64,000 nt of DNA from an uncultured Pelagibacteraceae bacterium. GTDB taxonomy: Bacteria > Pseudomonadota > Alphaproteobacteria > Pelagibacterales > Pelagibacteraceae. The notes under the pieces are model-generated. The model had not been told where the DNA came from and did not search any database. It saw only the letters and a list, made by a program, of their open reading frames with translations. Of this stretch, positions 48,911 to 57,417 are shown in pieces. Each line of letters opens with the position of its first letter. Position 1 is the stretch's first letter. The position numbers and the translations under genes are program-made. The stretch lies in the NCBI GenBank assembly GCA_902619745.1, contig CACNFL010000001.1:1-64000 (forward strand), given 5' to 3'.

Positions 48911-50236
48911 CTAACAATCTAAAGTATTATCTTTTTCCCACTTTGTAACATCTTTTGTTTTATCAAAACTATCTTTTGATTTGAATTCATTCATCTCTGA
49001 ACTTCTTAACTTTATATAACTTTCAATAACATCTTTGCCAAAAGCATCATTCATATCTTTATTATTTTTTAATAAATTTAATGATTGTGCAAGTTCATCA
49101 GGTAGTTTAGGTAAGTCTGGATATTTAGCGTGGTCTTCATACATATTACAATCCAAAGGTTTACCTGGATCAACTTTATTTTTTAAACCATATAGACCAG
49201 CTGCTAAAACACTTGCTTGCAATAAGTAAGGATTAGCAGAACCATCCATTAATCTTAATTCAAATCTTCCAGGATCAGGGATTCTTATCATGTGTGTTCG
49301 ATTATTACCTGTGTAAGAAATACTACTCGGTGACCATGATGCTCCAGATTTTGTAGGTGGCGCATTTATTCTTCTGTAACTATTGATTGTTGGGTTAAAA
49401 AACGCAGATAAAGATGAAGCATTTTTAATTACTCCACCTAAAAAATTATAGGCCATTTTACTTAAACCAAGTTTATCTTTATTATCTAAGAATTTATTTT
49501 TATTACCCTGCCAAACTGATACGTGAGCATGACAACCATTGCCGGTTAAATTTCCAAATGGCTTAGGCATAAATGTTGCTCTTAATCCGTGCTTTTCAGC
49601 AATTGTTTTTACCATAAACTTAAAAAAGGTATGTCTATCTGCAGTTTTTAGGCAATCTGAATAATCCCAATTCATTTCAAATTGACCGTTAGCATCCTCG
49701 TGATCGTTTTGATAAGGGCCCCATCCCATTTCAATCATACAGTCACAAATTTCCTTAATTAAATCATACCTTCTCATTAATGCAGATTGGTCATAACAAG
49801 GTTTAGACTGAGTATCTCTTAGATCTGCAATTGAGTTTCCGTCAGGTGAAATTAAAAAATATTCACACTCAACGCCCGATTTCATTGTTAAATTTTGTTT
49901 TTTTAATTTTTTTATTTGATTTTTTAACGTCACTCTGGGTGACGCATCTACTGGTTTGCCATTCATCCACAAGTCAGATGCTAACCATCCAACTTCTTTA
50001 TTCCATGGAAGTTGAATTAAACTATCTGGGTCGGGAATTCCAAACATGTCTGAATCAGCAGGTGTCATATCTAACCATGCTGCAAATCCAGCAAAACCAG
50101 CTCCTGCATTTTGCATTTCTTTTATTGCATGAGCAGGTACTAATTTTGATCTTAATACACCAAATAAATCTACAAAACTGATTAAAAAATATTTAATTTT
50201 TTTTTGCTTAGCAATTTGAAATAAATTTTTAGACAC
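48911..50236 (-). CDS. Glutamine synthetase family ligase (GlnT/GmaS-like)
   Basis: 'KKIKYFLISFVDLFGVLRSKLVPAHAIKEMQNAGAGFAGFAAWLDMTPAD', 'GNGCHAHVSVW', 'NRTHMIRIPDPGRFELRLMDGSANPYL'. Confidence 0.85.
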   Translation of the reverse strand: MSKNLFQIAKQKKIKYFLISFVDLFGVLRSKLVPAHAIKEMQNAGAGFAGFAAWLDMTPADSDMFGIPDPDSLIQLPWNKEVGWLASDLWMNGKPVDASPRVTLKNQIKKLKKQNLTMKSGVECEYFLISPDGNSIADLRDTQSKPCYDQSALMRRYDLIKEICDCMIEMGWGPYQNDHEDANGQFEMNWDYSDCLKTADRHTFFKFMVKTIAEKHGLRATFMPKPFGNLTGNGCHAHVSVWQGNKNKFLDNKDKLGLSKMAYNFLGGVIKNASSLSAFFNPTINSYRRINAPPTKSGASWSPSSISYTGNNRTHMIRIPDPGRFELRLMDGSANPYLLQASVLAAGLYGLKNKVDPGKPLDCNMYEDHAKYPDLPKLPDELAQSLNLLKNNKDMNDAFGKDVIESYIKLRSSEMNEFKSKDSFDKTKDVTKWEKDNTLDC

Positions 50237-50253
50237 AACCTAAGTTAACATAA

Positions 50254-50403
50254 TTATTTAAAAAAAGATAAAATTGTTTCTTTATAATAAATTAAATTTA
50301 CAACAATAATTACAATTATAGCTAGTATCACACCATACTTAGCTTTAGGAAATGCTACACCTCTCATTTTTGAGGGTCTTAATTCTTCTTTATTATCTTC
50401 CAT
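50254..50403 (-). CDS. Putative 49-aa single-TM protein MEDNKEELRPSKMRGVAFPKAKYGVILAIIVIVVVNLIYYKETILSFFK
   Basis: Absent from supplied ORF track (<60 aa); charged N-terminus then one hydrophobic helix; fills an otherwise empty gap downstream of a terminator. Confidence 0.5.
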   Translation of the reverse strand: MEDNKEELRPSKMRGVAFPKAKYGVILAIIVIIVVNLIYYKETILSFFK

Positions 50404-50422
50404 AAATTTAGAACATAAAAAA

Positions 50423-50446
50423 GGGCGCTACATTTAAGTAGCGCCC
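50423..50446 (-). terminator. Intrinsic terminator of the amt transcript (minus strand)
   Basis: GGGCGCTAC-ATTTAA-GTAGCGCCC; minus-strand T6 tract follows (AAAAAA at 50417-50422). Confidence 0.88.
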
Positions 50447-50461
50447 AAATTTTAATTTAAA

Positions 50462-50692
50462 TTACCAGTCGGTAATATTGCTTTTATGGTCATTGGCACC
50501 ATGTCTTTTTCTTGCTAGTCGTGAAAGTTCTTCACTTTCATTTCTCGCAGTCAAAACATGCCATCCAAGCCAGATAACTATACCTAAAATAACCAGTAGA
50601 GTTTCGCTAGATCCAGCTCCAGGATAAATTGCGCCCGCAACCTCTTCAGCAGGTTTATTTAGATGATCTATCCAGTTTGTTACTGTAGCCAT
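50462..50692 (-). CDS. Small single-TM protein downstream of amt
   Basis: 76 aa, hydrophobic 'ETLLVILGIVIWLGWHVL'; start 11 bp after the amt stop, own downstream terminator. Confidence 0.7.
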   Translation of the reverse strand: MATVTNWIDHLNKPAEEVAGAIYPGAGSSETLLVILGIVIWLGWHVLTARNESEELSRLARKRHGANDHKSNITDW

Positions 50693-50703
50693 ATTTTTCT
50701 CCT

Positions 50704-52104
50704 TTACCTGGTTGCTGATGAAACTGCTTTTTCATCTTCTTTAGCAGACTCCATCATTTCATAGTCTAATCCAGCTATTTCAACTTCACGAGGGATTCTT
50801 AATTTACCCATACCGTTTAGTATCTTAGCCAAGATATAGCCTGGTAACATTCCAAGAACTCCAAACATTATTATCGCTCCTATGAATTGTCCCAGTGGGT
50901 TGATTGATGCGTAAGTCGATCCGTCCCACATAGCTCCAACACTGTAACCAGATGAAGGATAACCATTTAAAACAAATCCACAAATCACAAGACCTACAAA
51001 ACCAGCATAACCATGTACAGCAACTGCTCCAACTGCATCATCGATTTTGAACTTACGTTCAACCCAGTAATGTAGTTTGTATGCAATCACAACACCGATC
51101 ATACCTATGATCATTGCTTGAATTGGATGATATAAATCATTTCCAGCCGAAGCACAGATAACACCTGCTAGTCCACTTGAGTAAGTCCAGAAAGGATCAC
51201 CTTTAGCAATCCAATAACCGGCTAATAAACCTCCTGATAACGACATCAAGAAGTTAAAAGTAATACCACTAAGTGTAGTGGGGGTTACGTAAATGTTCGT
51301 AGCTGTCCAATACGATATACCTTCCATTCCATATTCAGGCCCAAGATCAAATATCGGTATATTACATGCCGCATAGAATCCCCAGAAACCAGTATAAATT
51401 AGAAATAATCCAACTGTAACTAGCCAAGGATTTCTTGGTCCTATATTTCTTGGTTCACCGCTTGATGAGAATTTTCCAATTCTTGGACCTAAAACAACAA
51501 GAACACCTAAAGCAAATCCACCAGCAATAGCGTGAATTACTCCTGATGCATAAGCATCATGATATCCTAAGAGTTTTAACATCCATCCATCAAAGTGCCA
51601 TCCCCAAGCAGCATCAATTGTCCAAAACACAGATCCAATTGCAATTGCTAAAATTCCAAATGCAAAAGTTGTTATTCTTTCAATGATTGCTCCTGAAACA
51701 ATAGAAGCAGCTGTCCATGAGAATAGTAAGAACGCAGCCCAGAATACACCACTTATGTGGTCACCTAAGTTAACCGCCATATATTCTGTATTTGGCATAT
51801 ACCATTTCGCACTAAAAGTACTTTCATCGGTAATCAATGCAGCACTTTCATTCATTATTGAAGGGGCTAGACCCGGTCCTGTTGGGAATGCCCAGTAAAT
51901 CCACCAACCAAAGAAAAACCAAGTTACTGTTACCAAAGGTATTAACATTGTATTTTTCATAAGAGTATGTTGATGGTGTTTGTATCGAGAAGCTCCAACC
52001 TCATACATACAGAACCCGACGTGAATTAAAAACATCAATACTACTGTTATCCAATAGTAAAATTCTGTAAATATGGTTGTTAGAGCGCCTAACTGATCAG
52101 TCAT
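50704..52104 (-). CDS. amt: Ammonium transporter (Amt family)
   Basis: 'FLLFSWTAASIVSGAIIERI', 'WGWHFDGWMLKLLGYHDAYASGVIHAIAGGFALGVLVVLGPR', 'VAVHGYAGFVGLV'. Confidence 0.93.
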   Translation of the reverse strand: MTDQLGALTTIFTEFYYWITVVLMFLIHVGFCMYEVGASRYKHHQHTLMKNTMLIPLVTVTWFFFGWWIYWAFPTGPGLAPSIMNESAALITDESTFSAKWYMPNTEYMAVNLGDHISGVFWAAFLLFSWTAASIVSGAIIERITTFAFGILAIAIGSVFWTIDAAWGWHFDGWMLKLLGYHDAYASGVIHAIAGGFALGVLVVLGPRIGKFSSSGEPRNIGPRNPWLVTVGLFLIYTGFWGFYAACNIPIFDLGPEYGMEGISYWTATNIYVTPTTLSGITFNFLMSLSGGLLAGYWIAKGDPFWTYSSGLAGVICASAGNDLYHPIQAMIIGMIGVVIAYKLHYWVERKFKIDDAVGAVAVHGYAGFVGLVICGFVLNGYPSSGYSVGAMWDGSTYASINPLGQFIGAIIMFGVLGMLPGYILAKILNGMGKLRIPREVEIAGLDYEMMESAKEDEKAVSSATR

Positions 52105-52171
52105 ATTCTCTCTCCATATTAGTTTACGGAAGCCTATTAAATTTTACGATTCGATACAAATATAAAAAGAC

Positions 52172-52203
52172 TTAAAAACCTAGTATGCGCACTAGGTTTT
52201 TAA
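52172..52203. terminator. Intrinsic terminator between the mgs-like run and amt
   Basis: TTAAAAACCTAGT-ATGCGC-ACTAGGTTTTTAA, 13-bp perfect stem. Confidence 0.8.
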
Positions 52204-52228
52204 AAATTATCAACTTTTAATTGAAATA

Positions 52229-52639
52229 TTAAAATTTTAAATATGCTTTTTTCAAATCAACAAGAGGGTGTTTTGGAGACATTTGAAACTTAACTAAAAG
52301 TTCTCTTGCAATCATATCTCTATCTTGTTGATTATTTGGTAGCTTAATTGATTTTGGAATTGTTACCCAACCGTTAGCATTTCTACAAAATACTGCGGGT
52401 CTATCATCTTCATAGCCCATATGGACATCTTCCAACCAATTTAAATCATCCCACCCCATCGCTTCTATATATTTCTTAAGAAATGGAGTTAGTTTAGAAT
52501 AGTCAGGTAAAAGATTAACGTCGTATCTGTAACCAATAGACTGACCAATCATTTTTTCTCTGGCAGTCTCTTTCTTTTTACCTAACTGACCTTTAATCTC
52601 TTTTGTTTTTACTGCTTTTTTATTTTTTTTCTTTGGCAT
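52229..52639 (-). CDS. Uncharacterised protein, last gene of the mgs-like run
   Basis: 136 aa; Lys-rich N-terminus MPKKKNKKAVKTKEIKG; 9 bp from the upstream gene. Confidence 0.7.
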   Translation of the reverse strand: MPKKKNKKAVKTKEIKGQLGKKKETAREKMIGQSIGYRYDVNLLPDYSKLTPFLKKYIEAMGWDDLNWLEDVHMGYEDDRPAVFCRNANGWVTIPKSIKLPNNQQDRDMIARELLVKFQMSPKHPLVDLKKAYLKF

Positions 52640-52647
52640 AGTTACCT

Positions 52648-54060
52648 CTATATTTTGTGGTAGTTATCAACACCAACTGTGTAGTTAGTTCCAGCTAATG
52701 GAACTTTTGCTAAAGCTGATGCTTCTGATGTTAAAGCAGCTAAATCTTCAGGTTCTAGAGAATGGATATTTGTTTTTCCACACGCTCTAGCTAACAACTG
52801 AGCTTCTAAAGTCATTGAGTGAAGATAATTGTAAACTCTTAGTGCAGCATCATCAGGATTTAATCTAGCTCTAAGCTTAGGATCTTGTGTTGCAACACCA
52901 ACTGGACATCTTCCAGTGTGGCAGTGATAACATTCACCTGCTTTTACACCCATTTCTTTTTCAAAGTTTGCTTCTGGAATATCTTTATTACAGTTAAGTG
53001 CAATCATAGATCCAGTTCCAATCGCAATTGCATCAGCACCTAAAGCTAAAGCTTTAGCCATGTCAGCACCGTCTCTTACTCCACCTGCATAAATTAATGT
53101 TACTTTTCCAGTTTTACCAACATCATCGATTGCTCTTCTAGCTTCTCGAATTGCAGCAATACCAGGAATACCAGTATTTGCAGCAGCGATATGTGGGCCA
53201 GCTCCAGTAGAGCCTTCCATTCCATCTAAGTAAATAGAGTCAGGATCACATTTTGCAGCCATACGCACATCATCATAAACTTTAGATGCACCTAACTTTA
53301 ATTGAATCGGCACTTTATTTTTTGTTAACTGTCTTAGCTCTTCTACTTTTAAAGCTAAATCATCTGGTCCTAACCAGTCAGGGTGTCTCGCCGGAGATCT
53401 TTGGTCAATACCAGATGGTAATGATCTCATCTCAGCAACTTGGTCAGTAACTTTTTGACCCATTAAATGTCCTCCCATTCCAACTTTTTGACCCTGTCCA
53501 ATAAATACTTCAATACCATCTGCTAATTGTGCATGATGAGGATTAAAACCATATCTCGATTGAATACATTGGTAGTACCATTTTTCAGAATATCTTCTTT
53601 CATCAGGTATCATTCCACCTTCACCAGAACATGTAGCACTACCTGCCATAGTTGCTCCTCTTGCTAAAGCAGTTTTTGCTTCATAAGAAAGGGCACCGAA
53701 ACTCATTCCTGTAATATAAACCGGAATGTCTAACTCAATTGGATTTTCACATCTTGGTCCAATAACAGTTTTCGTTTCACATTTTTCTCTGTAACCTTCG
53801 ATTACAAATCTAGTTAGTGTTCCAGGTAAGAAAACTAAATCATCAAAAGTAGGAATTTTTTTCATCAATGCCATTCCTCTCATTCTGTATCTTCCTAATT
53901 GAGATTTAATATGAATGTCGTCTATTACTTCAGGTGTGAAGATAGCGTTATGACCTAATAAACTTTTATTTCTTTTACCTTCTTCATGTGCATGGACATC
54001 AGCTTTTCCACCAACACCTTTTCCATTTTTTTTAACTTTTTTAGATTTTTTCTTAGGCAT
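52648..54060 (-). CDS. mgsC: FMN-binding glutamate-synthase-like protein (N-methylglutamate synthase subunit C-like)
   Basis: 'PIQLKLGASKVYDDVRMAAKCDPDSIYLDGMEGSTGAGP', Fe-S motif 'CYHCHTGRCPVGVATQDP'. Confidence 0.82.
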   Translation of the reverse strand: MPKKKSKKVKKNGKGVGGKADVHAHEEGKRNKSLLGHNAIFTPEVIDDIHIKSQLGRYRMRGMALMKKIPTFDDLVFLPGTLTRFVIEGYREKCETKTVIGPRCENPIELDIPVYITGMSFGALSYEAKTALARGATMAGSATCSGEGGMIPDERRYSEKWYYQCIQSRYGFNPHHAQLADGIEVFIGQGQKVGMGGHLMGQKVTDQVAEMRSLPSGIDQRSPARHPDWLGPDDLALKVEELRQLTKNKVPIQLKLGASKVYDDVRMAAKCDPDSIYLDGMEGSTGAGPHIAAANTGIPGIAAIREARRAIDDVGKTGKVTLIYAGGVRDGADMAKALALGADAIAIGTGSMIALNCNKDIPEANFEKEMGVKAGECYHCHTGRCPVGVATQDPKLRARLNPDDAALRVYNYLHSMTLEAQLLARACGKTNIHSLEPEDLAALTSEASALAKVPLAGTNYTVGVDNYHKI

Positions 54061-54914
54061 TATATTGCTCCCTTCTTCTCTGTAGGTTCCAAATTGTCAT
54101 AATTCCAAAGTTTCTTACCAGCTACAATTTTTTTCATTTTACTAACGTCAAAATTTTCACCAATCTCAGCTACTTTTAATTTTCTTTTAAGCCAATCTTG
54201 ATCACTTTTAGTTAATTCAGCGTCAACTGCATCACTACCATATGATCCAATTTCTCCACCTACGAAAATTGTCCCATCATACATTGAGTCACCTAAATTT
54301 ATCCCTACGTCTCCAAGAATAATTATTCTTCCTCTTTGCATCATAAATCCAGTAAATGCACCGGCGTCACCACCAATTATTATAGTTCCACCTTTCATAT
54401 CAATTCCAGTTCTGGCACCAACACTGCCTTTACAAATTAAATCTCCACCTCTAATTGCCGCACCAAAACAAGATCCAGCATTTTTTTCGATCACTACTTT
54501 ACCAGCCATTAAATTTTCTGCACATGACCACCCAACTCTTCCATTAATTCTAACTATTGGACCATCACAAGAACCCATTCCAAAGTATCCTAAACTTCCT
54601 TCAAAAATTAAATTTAGTTTATTTAAAATACCAACTCCAAGACTGTGTTTACCTTGAGGGTTTTTTATTACTATTGTTCCATATCCTTGGCTCATTAAAT
54701 TATCGATTTCTTTATTAGCCTCTGGCGCTGTCATATCCTTAACATCAAGATCAGTTCTTTTATTAAAATCTACATCGTATGTGCCAAAGTAGTAAAAGTT
54801 TTCTGCTTCATCAGGATTAAAGAATTTTTGCTGAGTTCTCCCTGTTAAAACCTCAGTGTGCATACCCATTGATTGGGCTTTTGATTTTTTCGATACTGTT
54901 TTTAGATTTGCCAT
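54060..54914 (-). CDS. mgsB: GXGXG-domain protein (N-methylglutamate synthase subunit B-like)
   Basis: Glycine-rich beta-helix repeats 'GSVGARTGIDMKGGTIIIGGDAGAFTGFMMQRGRIIILGDVG'. Confidence 0.82.
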   Translation of the reverse strand: MANLKTVSKKSKAQSMGMHTEVLTGRTQQKFFNPDEAENFYYFGTYDVDFNKRTDLDVKDMTAPEANKEIDNLMSQGYGTIVIKNPQGKHSLGVGILNKLNLIFEGSLGYFGMGSCDGPIVRINGRVGWSCAENLMAGKVVIEKNAGSCFGAAIRGGDLICKGSVGARTGIDMKGGTIIIGGDAGAFTGFMMQRGRIIILGDVGINLGDSMYDGTIFVGGEIGSYGSDAVDAELTKSDQDWLKRKLKVAEIGENFDVSKMKKIVAGKKLWNYDNLEPTEKKGAI

Positions 54915-55846
54915 ACTTTAACCTCCCCATCAAACGGATCATATGTATCAATTTCTTGTGGTAACACAGATCTAATTGCAATTTCTTCAGATCCCATAGC
55001 AACCAAATCATCAGACTCATATAACACCAATGGTTTTGCAGCCATTGTATCTTTTGCCATTCCTAAGGAGTCTTTTGTTGCAACAAAGTAAGTAAATACA
55101 CCATCTAAACCCGTTAAAGATGCTTTCATTCCTTCTTCTAAAGTTGCCCCATCTCTCATTTTTTCAGCAATATAAACAGCAATTAATTCCGAGTCACACT
55201 CAGACATAAATCTCATACCTTTATTTTCCAAAACTCTTCTGTTATTCCAATAGTTTGTTAATTGTCCATTATGAACTACAGATACATCGCTAAATGGGTA
55301 TCCCCAGAAAGGATGGGCAGATTTGATATCTACACCAGACTCTGTTGCCATTCTAGCATGACCTATAGCATGTGTTCCAACAACTTTATCTAAGCTATAT
55401 CTATCACAAACCATTTTAGCGTTTCCAAGATCTTTAATCACTTCTAACGATTTACCCATTGAAAGAATTTCTACACCAGGAATACTTTCTATACGTTGTG
55501 AAAATTCTAACAGATCCTTAACATTATAATCAAGTTCATATCTTAAAGAGTAGGGAAGAGTTCTTTCTTCTTTAACTACTTTAGCTCCCATTTCGGCTAG
55601 AGTTTGATCTACAATTTTTTTTCTTTCATCATAAACAGACACATCTTCCATAATTGATGAGCTTCCTTCTCCAACGTTTTCTCCAACTTTAAAACGCATA
55701 ATAAAGTTTTTACCGTCTGTATCTCCATACAAAGCGTAACCTGTAGAATCTTCTCCTCTATGTTTTAATGCTTGAAGCATACCTTGTAATTCGCTCCCTA
55801 CATTTGAGGATTTTCCTCTATGAATTAAACCTGCTATCCCACACAT
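54902..55846 (-). CDS. mgsA: Class II glutamine amidotransferase (N-methylglutamate synthase subunit A-like)
   Basis: 'MCGIAGLIHRGKSSNVG' Cys2 nucleophile, 'VVHNGQLTNYWNNR'. Confidence 0.85.
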   Translation of the reverse strand: MCGIAGLIHRGKSSNVGSELQGMLQALKHRGEDSTGYALYGDTDGKNFIMRFKVGENVGEGSSSIMEDVSVYDERKKIVDQTLAEMGAKVVKEERTLPYSLRYELDYNVKDLLEFSQRIESIPGVEILSMGKSLEVIKDLGNAKMVCDRYSLDKVVGTHAIGHARMATESGVDIKSAHPFWGYPFSDVSVVHNGQLTNYWNNRRVLENKGMRFMSECDSELIAVYIAEKMRDGATLEEGMKASLTGLDGVFTYFVATKDSLGMAKDTMAAKPLVLYESDDLVAMGSEEIAIRSVLPQEIDTYDPFDGEVKVWQI

Positions 55847-55878
55847 ATTTTTATACCCTTTCTATATTTTTTTAAGAC

Positions 55879-57354
55879 CTACGGTAGACAATCAAGATAA
55901 GTATCCAGATCCCATTGCGTTGTTGCACCAAGAAATCTTTCCCACTCATCGTTTTTGTACCAATGGAAAACTTTATACATTTCATCTGGCATTGCAGATT
56001 TGATTACTTCATCCTCTGCCAGTCTATCCAAAGCTTCACCTAAACTTAATGGAAGTTTTTTAACATCTTTACCAGCTTTTTGAGCTTCATAAATATTTCT
56101 AGATTCTGGAGCTGCTGGTTTCATTTTCTTACTTATACCTTCGTCGCAAGCTTTTAATAAAGCAGCACCTAATAAGTAAGGATTGTGCATTGAGTCTACT
56201 GATCTATACTCAAATCTTCCTGGAGCAGAAACTCTTAAACCACAAGTTCTATTTTGATATCCCCAATCAGCATAAACGGGAGCCCAAAATCCTTGATCCC
56301 ATAATCTTCTGTAAGAATTTACAGTTGAAGATCCAAGAGCTGTTAATGCTGGCAAGTGTTTCATGATACCTGCAATTGATTGCAAACCAATTTTACCTGG
56401 CATTTGCATATCTTTTGTATCAGGCATGAAAGTATTTGTTCCTCCCTCAACATAACTAAATACCCCATCAACTCCTGGTAAAGATTTATGACCAAGTCTG
56501 TTGACTTTAACTTTTCCACCTTTCCATAAAGACATGTTTGTATGGCAACCACTTGCAGAAACACCCATAAAAGGTTTTGTCATAAAGCAAGCAATTAAAT
56601 TATGTTCTCTAGCTACTTGTGCACAAATTTGTCTGTAAGTAGATAATCTATCCGCATTTCTTAAAACGTTGTCATATGTCCAATTTAATTCTAGTTGACC
56701 TGGGGCATCTTCGTGGTCACCTTGAATCATATCAAGGCCCATAGCATTTGCATATTCTATTACTTGCATAAATACTGGTCTTAATGACTCGAATTGATCA
56801 ATATGGTAACAGAAAGGTTTTGAGAAACCTTTACCTGACGGTGTTCCATCTTCATTTTTAGTCAACCACATCATTTCAGGCTCTGTACCTACTCTTAATT
56901 CTAGCCCGTGTTTCTTTTTAAATTCATCCATGAAAATTCTTAAATTTCCTCGACAATCTGAAGTTAAATGACCGCCTGGATTTTGTCTTTCTTCTCTGTT
57001 TCTAAAACAAGTGCAGAAAACTCTTGCAACTCTTTTATCCCAAGGTAATTGCACGAAAGTTTCAGGATCAGGAATTCCCACAAGCTCCATAGCCTCTGGT
57101 CCGTATCCAATGTAATTATTATGACGATCTAAAAATAAGTTTGCAGTAGAACCATAAACTAATTGAAAACCTTTCTCTGCAGTCCTTTCCCAATGGTCAG
57201 CAGGGATACCTTTTCCAACAACTCTTCCTGTGACTGAAATGAATTGAAAATAAATATAAGTTATTCCTAATTCTTTAATTTTTGCTCTTACGTCTTTTAC
57301 TAATTTCGCACGTCCTGGTTGGTTAACGTGTTTTTCTAGATCTGTCATTTTCAC
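55879..57354 (-). CDS. Glutamine synthetase family ligase (type III / GMAS candidate)
   Basis: 'QGDHEDAPGQLELNWTYDNVLRNADR', 'SASGCHTNMSLWKGGK', 'NRTCGLRVSAPGRFEYRSVDSMHNPYLLGAALL'. Confidence 0.85.
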   Translation of the reverse strand: MKMTDLEKHVNQPGRAKLVKDVRAKIKELGITYIYFQFISVTGRVVGKGIPADHWERTAEKGFQLVYGSTANLFLDRHNNYIGYGPEAMELVGIPDPETFVQLPWDKRVARVFCTCFRNREERQNPGGHLTSDCRGNLRIFMDEFKKKHGLELRVGTEPEMMWLTKNEDGTPSGKGFSKPFCYHIDQFESLRPVFMQVIEYANAMGLDMIQGDHEDAPGQLELNWTYDNVLRNADRLSTYRQICAQVAREHNLIACFMTKPFMGVSASGCHTNMSLWKGGKVKVNRLGHKSLPGVDGVFSYVEGGTNTFMPDTKDMQMPGKIGLQSIAGIMKHLPALTALGSSTVNSYRRLWDQGFWAPVYADWGYQNRTCGLRVSAPGRFEYRSVDSMHNPYLLGAALLKACDEGISKKMKPAAPESRNIYEAQKAGKDVKKLPLSLGEALDRLAEDEVIKSAMPDEMYKVFHWYKNDEWERFLGATTQWDLDTYLDCLP

Positions 57355-57417
57355 CCCTCAATGAATTTAATTTATTCAAACGTAGCTGAAAAATTTATTT
57401 GTGTCTAGGCTTAGAGT

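Noticed and set aside
49831-50181. 116-aa ORF antisense to the GS-family gene
   Set aside because: Low-complexity, Leu/Gln-rich translation opposite a strongly motif-supported CDS.
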